Position numbers and translations under genes: made by a program. Shown here piece by piece: positions 23,201-35,200 of a stretch of 64,000 nt of DNA. Every line of letters begins with the position of its first letter. The first letter of the stretch is position 1. This DNA comes from Haematobia irritans (Eukaryota; Arthropoda; Insecta; Diptera; Muscidae). The stretch lies in assembly GCF_050003625.1 (NCBI RefSeq), contig NC_134397.1, forward strand, positions 271,988,070 through 272,052,069. Direction: 5' to 3'. Below the pieces are notes generated by a model. It made no database searches. It saw only the letters and a program-made list of their open reading frames with translations, and was not told where the DNA came from.

Positions 23201-26200
23201 TTCTGATTCAATCACCAAATTAATTGATCCGATTAATTTTTTAATTGAAATGTCTTCAATCACGAAAATGATAGTATCAATCACAGTTTTAATTGGGCAT
23301 AGAACAAATTCTTGATTAAAAAATTAATTGATTTTTTCAGCAAATTTCAATTAATTTTTTAATTGATTCAATTAAAAATTTAATTGATGTTGATTGCAAA
23401 ACTCAGTTAATTTATTAATTAAAAAAGGTAACTACTTTTAATTACTTTCTGAATTGACTTAGAGTTTTTATTTGGATTAACAAATGATTGTTTGAAATAC
23501 ATTTTTAATTAACAATTAAAAGAAAATCAGCACTTTTTTAACTGAATTAGTCTTCCGAATTTGATTAAAAAGTTAATTGTATCAATTTATTTTTTTTATT
23601 AAAAATTTTAAAATTTTCAATCATTGACTTAATTAACTTAATGTTTCTACCATGATTAAAAAGTTAATTGTATCAATTAATTTATTAATTGAAAACATTT
23701 TCAACTTCAATTAACTTTTTAATTGGAAATATGTTGGTGATATTTTTTTCTGTGAAGGGATAAATCGTACTACCAAAATGGTATCGAAGAGTTAATATTC
23801 AATTGACATGTTATATAAAATTACTACATGTACGAACCTTTTGAACATATAATGAATAGATTTATTTGCTAATTATGTTGTTCTGTTTTTTTGGGTGCAT
23901 AGAATTATTTGTTGATCAATATGGTTCTCTTTTTGGGTGTTGGAGAAAAATAAAAATGTAATCCGAAATTCGGTAACAAGAATTATGTTTTGTGTGTAAA
24001 AAGTTTCTACAAATACCTTTAACCATTTTAGATTATAAGTAAAGCTTTGTTTCGGAGTGTTATTCTTTAGTAGATTTATTGTAATTTACCTCAATTGGCC
24101 TTTAAGGCTTCAAATTACAAATAAAGATAATAATAATAAAAAAAATATTTTTCATTTTTAATCACAAAAACATTTTTTTTGATCATGAAATTACATATAT
24201 GTAAAGTAGTAAACTGTACAAAAGTGTTAATTTTTAAAAATAAAATTAGTCATTATACGATTCTAATACATACTAAATAAAACGAATATAAGAGAAAGAA
24301 TAGAGGTGTGCGCGTGACACGCGTGAATCATGTGAGTCGTGAACAAAATTTGAAGGAACTCTCGTGAGTGGGACTAAATGAATATGTCGTGCGTGAGAAA
24401 TAAAATCGGTTCGTGAGTGTACGTGAATAAAATTTCTGCAAAATCACGCTCACGAAAAAAAATCAATATTTAATTCATACTCGTATGTAAATTGAAATTA
24501 ATTTAGCTCTTGAACCATATTATATTTTCGAATTTTGTTACCTTTGCTGATTTCCGTTTGAAAAATGTCATAAGTCTCGTGAATTTGTTGTGAATCACGT
24601 GAATTGTCATGAATCGTGCGTGAGTGCGAGTCTTTAAAAGTAGTTCGTGCGTGAGCGTGCGTGAATACTGGTTTTAATTTCGTGAATGTGCGTGAGAAAG
24701 ATTGGCTACAACACGTATCGTGCGTGAGCGTCCGTGAATAAACATTTTGCTTCGTGAATGTGCGTGAGTGTGAGTTAAATTTCAGTCACGCGCACACCTC
24801 CAGGAAAAAACCAAACCTATACTATATATCGTTATAGCTTAGGCAGAAATCATGTGGAATTATAAAAAAAAATTACATTTGCAAATATACAAATAAACCT
24901 TTGATCCCCCAGAGAGTAGGAGTAGACAAGTCGAATATGCATTTAGTAATGCAAAAACTATTAAGTAAATATGTATACAAAGCTATTGAATAATTAAATA
25001 TTACATTGACGCAAATCACTATGGAATTATTCCGCCTCATTTTGGGATCCACTTTAACGCTTGATTGCTTAACGTTCAAAATCTTTCTGCTAGTCATTAG
25101 AAGTTTTGCGTAAATCTCCAGAGCCACTATACTGGTTAGAGTGTTTACCTACATTTTTTCTATATTTACTATTAATATTTTTGCTATTATAGGTAATTGT
25201 ATTTAATTAACACTTTGATGTTAAACCGGACCTAAATATTCAAGTAATCGACACTTGCTGGTCTACGATTCGTTAAGCTTTCTTCAATATTTATTTAGAA
25301 GAAAATACAATTTTGTCGTCTCGCCCTTTAAGCATCAACAAAAGTATGGACTTTGGGAATATGTACTCATGTACCCTCACTTGAGTGAAGCACATTGTTG
25401 GGGTAATGTTTAGAAAGAAAAAATTGTGAATTTGAAGATGATTTCGAGTATTGAAGGTACATGTGTACAAATGTGCTAAAAATCTAAACAAACAATCTCC
25501 ATTAAAACTGAGACAAATGCGTAGAGTGTGATAAAAATCACCTCCACCATGGGATCAAAGGTTAATGATCACTCGTAAATGTTGAAGGTTGAACTGATTT
25601 GTCAATCGTCTTAGTTGTTTGTATGATTGATTGGTTTGTGGTTTCCAGTGAATACGAGATTGTTAAATAATTTATGCATGGGTAAATTGTAAAACGTTAG
25701 AAGTCATTCATAAGAAATTAGTCAACTTAATAGGGAATAATTATGAATGAATGTTCGCTAGATTCAGAACTACAAAAATATAACAGCACTGGCAGTTTTT
25801 GTTTTTTTTGCAGACTATAATCTATGAGTATGTAATAATACCAATGAAAAATGGTTGCTTTTAAATTCGTTTTTATGACCCATTTAGTCAACTTCTCTCT
25901 TATTAACGAAAGCAGTGAGGTTTTATTTATCTCAATAGCCAAGTCTAAACTCCTTGTTCGTTATATGTGAAACCTCTTCGATAAGCATCTTAACTTTCAG
26001 AAATGAAAAAAGCTAAAGATCTCTGATGAAGTTTTTTTTAACCTGAACACATAGTAGTGTATGCCTGAGATAGAGGACTGTAATATTACAATGTCTCGTA
26101 TCATTTCAATGGAGGATTTAGGAAAGAAAAGTGGTGGTGCTGTACCACAAAACTTAACTTCTGATAGTTGAGTCCGTACCGTGTGCCAAATAATTTGAAA

Positions 26201-29200
26201 CCTCAATAAGAGCAGAGATTTGCCAAAGCTAAAATAAAAACAAATTTCAATATTTTAATGGTTGTCTATACCTGACCTATTAACCACTGAGAACAAGATA
26301 ATAAGGTATAGCATTGGGCCTAATGATTCTCTCTCCTATAGCTCATTTTGGCTATTACAGTTCGAAGTGATGTTTTTAATCTTTTAATAAGAAACAAAAA
26401 TATGTGATTCTCATTTTTTATGGTAAATTTCAACACAGAAAAAAATTTCACGAAATTTTTTCCAATTAAAATTTTAATTGAGTTTTAAAAAATAGTCTAT
26501 TAAAAATTTAATTGATTCAACAAATTTTTTAATTGAAACAAAAATCAATCACAAAAATTAATAGTATCAATTAATTTTTTAATTGGATCAATTAAATTTT
26601 TAATTTACCTTCAATTAATATTTTAATTGATACTATCATTTCTGTGATTGAAGACATTTCTATTAAAAATTTACTTGGATCAATTAATTTCGTGATAAAA
26701 TCAGAAATTTTTTTTGTGTGAAGATGGATGGTCCATCTTATGAGTAGATTCAAATTAAATTATTTTATCTTATTACTTACCATACAAGCTCCTTTGTTGC
26801 TGCCGCCATTGGCATAAACTGTTGTGCCATTTGACATGGGTTTACCGTTTGTGAGATGTTCTTTAGGCTCTGCTTTGACATGGCCATTAGCAGTAACGGC
26901 TTTAACTTTTTGGGCAACTTGTGTATATTTGGTTTTGTAAAAATCTGAGAACAAAAATAGGAACATAACGCCATGTAAACCAATCCAAACCATGAATCCT
27001 TTAGGATAATCACACTCGCGGAATAACAATTGGAACTGATGTGAGAAAATGGCGACAAATTGTACCTATATAATAAATTAAAATTTAGACATTAATTATA
27101 CATATATTTCACAAGCAAAACACAATGATAGCACTACTATACATACCATTTGGAAAGTGGTCAAATATTTCTTCCACCAAATGTATTTCTGATACTGTGG
27201 ACCCATGGCGGCAATCATATAATAGAAATACATAACAATATGTACAAATGAATTCAATAAGGCAAAGAAGGTACTGTGGCCACCTGTACAAGTAAATTAT
27301 AATGTAAATATAATTTGTTCGAAAACATTTCCTATTATTGCTAAAAAAATTACCTGGTGCGAATTTCAAACCCAACCATACCGAGAAGGGCATACATCCA
27401 TGATGAATTACATGTAGTGTCGATACATGTTGGGTCTTCTTACGCAATATGAAGAACAGTGTATCGAAGAATTCCGTGAATTTTGAAATATAATACCACC
27501 AGCATATGCTTGCCATCTGAAAAGTAATGGACAATTTACATTAAATACTTGTGTAATATTTGAAAATGAAATTAGTTGTGTATTAACATATTTTAATAAC
27601 GTAAGAAATTAAGAGAGCATTCTAAAGGTAATTTATTAAAAAATATCATTAAAATCGATTTCATTGAATACAATATATTCGTAAAATTCGAAATGAAGAG
27701 TCCATAATTAATATTGTATATTTTAAGTTTAATTTGACATTTGTATTGTGATGTTCAGTACTATATTTTATTTTCAATTTAACAATTTATGAGAGATTGG
27801 GAATGTAGTTTGTATGTATATTAGCTCTCAAAAATTTTTTATTATGCCATCAACCTAAGGTTATTGACAGTTTATAAAATAAATGCTGTTCATTATCGTT
27901 AATGGAAAATGAAGTAGACTTCAAATTATTCCCATATCCGGTCAGTGAACCCAAGATAAATTCAACAGGGTATTTGTTCAAATAACAAGAACATAATTTA
28001 ATAAAAAAAAAAATATTTTTGTTCAATAAATTCGAAATGATAGAAATCTTAAATCTTACATTCATTTGTGCATCATCATTGATCGCTTAAGTGACTAGGA
28101 CATTGTCATCTCAATTTGTATGCAACAAAACCAACCGATTGATGACTTGACAAAATTACTTAAAAAAAGATTATATGCCGCAGTATATCCTACCTGAGGT
28201 ATTAACCCGTTTTTGTTTACAACCAATTTGTTACAATTTTAGTAGAGAATAAATATAGTTTTGTACTACGTAGAATTGTTAGCAACATCAATTTTAAATG
28301 TTACTTATCTTCCAATTTTTAGGTTTTTTTAATTTTCGTCCAAAATTTGACTGAAAAAATTTGATTGGTTTCAAATGACTCCGAATCTATAGTACGATTT
28401 TTCGGAAAAACATATTTTTTAAGATGTTTCAAATGTAAGAAACATGATTTCGTAAAATTCGGTCAAAATTTTTAGACGTAAGAATTTTTCTCTTGTTGTA
28501 TATTAAAAGATACAGTGCGCATTGAAGGGTTAAAATTGAGTATTGTACAAATCAGCTAATGACCCATAGAATTAACTGCATTGCCCGCATGCATGCCCGT
28601 TTTCAAAGATTTTGTCTTTACTTTAAAAATTTTGGTATTGATTCCGAGCCAAAGAAGCGGAGAATTCAAGTAAGGATACTTTTAAGACACAATTCTCTTT
28701 TAAATTTTGGTTTTGTGTACTTGCTTCTAGGAAGCAAATTTTAATTTTTTGCTTTTTCAGCTTTTTTTTCTTCATATGCTATCAAAGACATTTAAAATCG
28801 AGTTAACAAAAACTTTATTTTCCAAATTAAGACTCGACTTCCAATAGAATTTATGTTATGTTTCAAGTACAAAACGTCTTTAAAATAAAGTGTTGAAAAA
28901 CATGTCCTATATTTGAACAATTTTTTTCTTTGTAGTCAAGATGCAAAAAGGCAACAAATTTAAGGACAATTTCATTAAATTTAAAGCATTTTTCTGAATT
29001 ATTAAAGTCAAGTTGACCTTAGCCCAAACATTTTTTCTTTCATGTTATGATACCCATTTTTATATGAAATCACTTAATTATAAGAACAATACGACTTCAT
29101 TGAAAAGTTTATCGACTTTTGGACAAGGAAAAAACTTTATATTAGAGAAATGTGTCTTCTATGCTAAGCAAAATTTGCATTCGTATTTTAAAGACATGAA

Positions 29201-32200
29201 ATCTTTGACCTCACGACAATATTTTTTTCAGTGTGGCATTCTTTTTGTACCATAAGTCACATTTTTTTATCGAAATATAGTAGCTGATGGCCTTAGTAGC
29301 CAATGCTTTACACATGCACTAAATATAGAATAGGGAAGCACTTATTAACAAGAAGGTTATTTAACAAGTGTTATCACAATCGACTACGATAGTCTAAATA
29401 AAGCCAAATCTACCTAAACTTTGCATACTCCTCCCCTTGCTATACTAATGTTGGCGAAAGTTTAGTTCTAAGATAAAGGAAATCTCCGTTGTAATTTTCA
29501 ATATGTAAATGAGTTTTAGAATCTTGTTATTATCAAACATAAGGCTAACCACCTCATCTTTTTTATACTTGATTAAATTTTTTTATAGGAATACAAGTTA
29601 CAAGATTCCCAAAAACAAATATGAACTCCTAACGGAATTTTTATATCATGTTACAAAATATTTAAATTGATAAATAAAATTCCATTCAAATGCAAATCAA
29701 TCGAAATCAGTTCAGTGCCCTTAGGTCAAGAGCTAATGCCTAAAATCAACGGATAATTAATTGCGCAAACAAACAAAAACAGCTAATGTACTGAATGAAA
29801 TATTCAAACAAATCAACATCCTTATTAACATAAAAACAACAAACAATTATTTCAGAAAATCGATTCAAATATTTTATAGCATTTGGATTTCTTAGAGAAA
29901 GGTTTCTTTCCGAGTGTGTGGTATCATCTATACTGTATAACGTTGTTTATATTTTTTGTTTTACTTACTCTTAAGGCCTTGGGACTATTGCTATAGTCAA
30001 CAGGTTGACATTTCAAATTGTAATCGCCCCACCAACCACTCATTAAATACTGAAATTGATGAAAACAATAGAAATTGATTTAGTATATGGGCAAACTAAA
30101 TTCGAATTGATAGTTGTTGGTGTTACCTACCTCGTAGAATATCCACGCACTAAACACAGTCTGGAATAGATTATACCAAACTAAAATATTTCTTAAATCC
30201 ATGGCTTTACGTTTAGCCATTAACTTTGGTCCTAACGATTTACTAAAATAAGCGTAGAAGACACACAGGAAAAATGTGGGCATTGGTGAGGACATCATGA
30301 ACCATCCATTTACTCGAGGATCTAAAAGAGGAGGAATAGTAGGAAATTGAGAAGTGTAAATTTTTTTTTTAGAAAAACAAAGGTTTAAAATTATATATTT
30401 TTAAGATTTACTTCAAAAGACAAGTCTTTTATTTTGAAAAGTTACTGCTTTGCGAACATTTTAACGAAACAATGAATAACGATAATATTGAATAACGAAT
30501 ATATTGTGGAATTATACCGAAAAATATATTCAATGATATTAAAGATTACGCAACCTAATTTTTAGGATGCGCAATTTACAAAATATTAAGGGCAAATTTC
30601 CTTAAAATAATGAAATTTAATGAAAATAAAGATTATAGTTTGCGTCCCTCCGGTGAAATCGCATGTCTTTGAAATAAGGCAAATTTTATTAAAGTTTGGG
30701 AGCCACCGTGGTGCAATGGTTAGCATGCCCGCCTTGCATATACAAGGTCGTGGGTTCGATTCCTGCTTCGACCGAACACCAAAAAGCTAGGCTATAAAAA
30801 GGAGGTCACTTGTCATTGAGCTTAACATGGAATCGGGCAGCACTCAGTGATAAGAGAGAAGTTCACCAATATGGCATCACAATGGACTGAATAGTCTAAG
30901 TGAGCCTGATACATCGGGCTGCCACCTAACATAACCTAACCTAACCTTATTAAAGTAAAGAAACATATTTTGATTTAAAAAAGTCGTCCTGAAATTCAGT
31001 GAAATATAGAATCTTTAAATTTAAGATAAAAACGCTTCAAATAGAGGCTAAGACTTATTTTGAGGTTTTGGCATCTTTGGTTTAATTATTTTTTTTAAAT
31101 TAAGGAAACATTTTTTATTTTGAAGTATACGTTATAATTTGGGGTTTGAAACAGGCATTTGTTTGTACGTGAATAGTTTTATTAATGTACAGCGAAAAGA
31201 GAATGCAAATTCGATAAATGAGATCTGTATCCTAATTTTAATTTTATTGATCCTAGATTTAAAGCCAGATACACACAAAAAAATTTCACGAAAAATTTTC
31301 CAATTAAAATTTTAATTGAGTTTTAAAAAATATTTAATTAAAAATTTAATTGATTCAACAAAGTTTTTACTTGAAACAAAAATCAATCACAAAAATAATA
31401 ATAATATCAATTAATTTTTTAATTGGATCAATTAACTTTTTAATTGAACTTCAATTAATTTTTTAATTGATACTATCATTTCTGTGATTGAAGACATTTG
31501 AATTAAAGATTAATTGGATCAATTAATTTCGTGATTGAATCAGAAAAATTTTTTTTTGTGTGTAGGTCGCAAAAACTGTCTTTATTTTATTGATGCTAGA
31601 TTTAAAGCCAGATAGGTCACACAAATATATTTATTTTATAGAAGTCGCATCTTTGGCTCGGAATCAATACCAAAATCCTTAAGCGAAGGTCAAAATCATT
31701 GGAATCAAGTAAACTTTTTTTTTCTGGATTGCAAGTAAGGTGATTTTTAAATTTACACTTTTCAAGGTGTTGTGTACTTCGAAATTCTTCCACCCGGCCA
31801 AACTGTTAATAAGGTGCATGTTTTAAGCGTTATGCGTCATTGACGCAAAGCAATTTTTCTAAAAAGTATACTGAAAAATATATTGACCTAATATGAAAGT
31901 TTAATTTTAGGACACGAATCTTGTAAATTTCCGTCCTACAGTAAGGTAATATATCTTTCAACTAAAGAAAATTTTTCCTTAAAATAAAGAAAAATTAGCT
32001 AATATATTGAATCATTAAATTTAAAATAAAATCGCTACAATTTGGCCTTTTTTCTACGTTAATAGTCGTATTAATATATTGTAAAAAGAGAATAAAAATT
32101 TGATGAGATCTGTATCCTAATTTCAATTTTATCTATCCTGGATTTAATGCTAGATAAATGGCAGTAACATTTTGCTGAAATGACAAACATTGTCTTCTCA

Positions 32201-35200
32201 AATAGTATAGTTAACATTTTAGAAACTAAAAAATTACAAACTGTTTTCCGCTAGACCTCAAAGTACAAAAATATAACAGTAAACACCGACTGCTATTTTT
32301 AGCAGACTTTTTCAACGGGTAAATGTATATGTTATTAAAGATTTATTTAAGGTCCACAAACAATGTTTCCTCATCAACAAATGACCACGTTCGGAGATTA
32401 GTTTATAAGAAAACAAGTGAGTAAAGTAGAAAGTCGGGCGGGGCCGACTATATTATACCCTGCACCACCTTGTAGATCTAAATTTTCGATACCATAACAC
32501 ATCCGTCAAATGTGTTGGGGGCTATATATAAAGGTTTGTCCCAAATACATACATTTAAATATCACTCGATCTGGACAGAATTTGATAGACTTCTACAAAA
32601 TCTATAGACTCAAAATTAAAGTCGGCTAATGCACTAGGGTGGAACACAATATTAGTAAAAAAAAATATGGGAAACATTTAAATCTGAAGCAATTTTAAGG
32701 AATCTTTGCAAAAGTTTATTTATGATTTATAGCTCGATATATATGTATTAGAAGTTTAGGAAAATTAGTAATTTTTACAACTTTTCGACTAAGTAGTGGC
32801 GATTTAACAAGGAAAATTTTGGTATTTTGACCATTTTTGTCGAAATCAGAAAAACATATATATGAGAGCTATATCTAAATCTGAACCGATGTCAATCAAA
32901 TTTGGCACACATGACTATACTACTAATTGTACTCCTAATGCAAAATTTCAACCAAATTGGGTTGGTTGGGGTCATATAAGTGCATATCGGGCGAAAGATA
33001 TATATGGAAGCTATATCTAAATCTGAATCGATTTCAACCAAATTTGGCACACTTGACTATACGACTAAGTGTTATGTTTGTACAAAATTTCAAGCAAATC
33101 GGTATAAAACTCTGGCTGCTGGGTCCATATTAGTGCATATCGGGCGAAAGATATTTATGGGAGCTATATCTAAATCTGAACCGATTTCTTCCAAAATCAA
33201 TAGGGTTCTATTCTGACCCAAATTAGGAACATGTGCCAAATTTGAAGGCGATTGGACTTAAATTGCGACCTAGACTTTGATCACAAAAATGTGTTCACAA
33301 ACAGACGGACGGATAGACGGACATGGTTATATCGACTCAGGGACCCACCCTGAGCATTATTGCCAAAGACACCATGTGTCTATCTCGTCTCCTTCTGGGT
33401 GTTACAAACATATGCACTAACTTATAATACCCTGTTCCACAGTGTGGCGCAGGGTATAAAAATAATTTAATTTTGCGACATTGACCCTTACTATAATTTT
33501 CAGCCATATAATTTATTGTGGCGGAAGTTTCTAAAACACTAAACTCCTGACTGAATAATAATAATGAAGAAACATTTGATAAATTAAGTATATTCTCTGT
33601 ATTTATAAGCAATACTTTTATAAGACATTATTTTCAATGGTGTCTACCACTACTATAAATTAGTCATAATAATGATGTTAGATATACCCATTTTATCGAA
33701 AGTCAAATTGCCTCAATTTCAACTTATCGGCATTTATTACTATTTTACACTAACTAAAATTATTCTGCCTAACGAGGGTGGTATTGAAATGTATATGTTC
33801 CAAGCACAGAATAAATATCACTAAAACTTTTCAATTATAAATTTAATTGAGTGTGAAAAGAGATTATTTTAAAAAATGATTTAGATTATTTTAAAAAATG
33901 ATATGTCAGTTTAGAAAACTTTGTTTAACTAATAAATCTTGAAATGGTATGCTTTACACCCAAACAAAAGTGAACCCACCACGAGAGAAATGTATTTTTT
34001 TATTATAGAAAATTTTAATTTAATTGCAACATAATACAAATAATTTAATCTTTATTGTCAAGTTGAAGAAAATTTATTAAACAGAATACAGTTTGTCCTG
34101 TTAATAAAGAAAATTTGATATTTTGAATGATTGGTGTCGAAATGGGTGATACAAATTTTTAAAAATGTTTCAGTGGTATACACAGTACAAGACATCCCAG
34201 CAAAAACTCCTATTACCTGGTATTAGTACAAGTATGCCTGCGCCAAATTGGTAACAACTTCCTCGTACATATATCAGTAGTAATACTTTTACACGACATT
34301 GGAGGAAAGTACTTCCGTGCAAGCATACCAGCCAGCAGTCCAAAAATAAGTTCTTCGCACGCATACCAGCTCTCCAAAAATAATATCTTTACCATAAAGA
34401 TACTCAAAAAGTGCGAACTCACCCCTGTTGTTTTGTAATCCAACACACTGTACCACGCTGCATGACATGGATCTATTCAATGATGTTATTTTGTAAAATA
34501 AATTATGTACTATACAACTTTAGAAAACAAAGGTATATTTTATAGGCAATTTTTTCTGAAATGTAATTTGGCATTAATTTTCGTTACTATTAACGGTGCC
34601 CACTGTAGAGCCGAACCCGGACCTCAAGATATGATTTTGATTTGCCTACCCAAGTAAGTTATTATTTTTAAATCCCAAGTAATCCTGCATGTAGTAACTT
34701 TTTGATTACCGGTATTACTGAAAGAATCACTAGTGCTTACCCAGTTTTTGCTGGGATACACAATTGAAGTCAAATTCCATCAATTTAGAAAAATTGTTAA
34801 TGCCATTCAAGTAAAATTTACTTATTGTAAAAGCATATATTGATGAATGAATGTTGTGTGAATTTATAATTTGGTAAAAATGTGTACTTCATCTGCATAA
34901 ACATATTTTTTTCTCATTTTTAGTTAGTTCATGTCTTATGAAAATGTCACATTTAGCAAAATTTAACTCTAGTATCTAAAATAGACAGAATAAGTTTTCA
35001 GATCCAATCACGAAATTAATTAATCCAATAAATTTTTTAATTGAAATTGCACGAAAATGATAGTATTAATCACAGATTTATTTAGAAATAAAAACTATAA
35101 CATATGTTACTTGACTTCGGTCCTCATATTGAGGAATGTGTGAATAAGGCTAAGGGTGTTTTGGGTTTCATTAAGAGATGGTCCAAGGAATTTGTTGATC

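Larger units (their letters stand above)
20222..26780 (-). other. elongase intron (6.6 kb)
   Basis: Donor GTAAGT at 26780, acceptor TATTTCTTTGCAG at 20222. It carries a non-LTR fragment, a three-unit tandem repeat, a SINE fragment, AATTAATT-rich MITEs and a hAT-like MITE. Stretches 20330-20980, 21581-22436, 23758-24300 and 24803-26433 show nothing recognisable. Confidence 0.88.
30520..31735 (+). mobile_element. ATTGACCTAATATG-family MITE, interrupted by a SINE and a MITE
   Basis: Shares GATTACGCAACC, ATGCGCAATTTAC, TAAAGTAAAG and TTTGGCTCGGAATCAATACC with the copies at 40000 and 44637-48452. Two younger insertions lie inside, at 30697-30946 and 31272-31562, and removing them restores the family order. 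Confidence 0.75.

Noticed and set aside
26777..27058. Alternative frame across elongase exon 6
   Set aside because: Overlaps the exon in another frame and lacks family motifs.
27065..27534. Longer open frame reading through the donor at 27354
   Set aside because: The elongase motif order is only kept by splicing; the read-through adds an Asn/Tyr/Ile-rich stretch from the 70-bp intron.
30705..30775. Functional tRNA gene
   Set aside because: A and B boxes are present, but acceptor and anticodon stems do not pair and a SINE body with target duplication follows.
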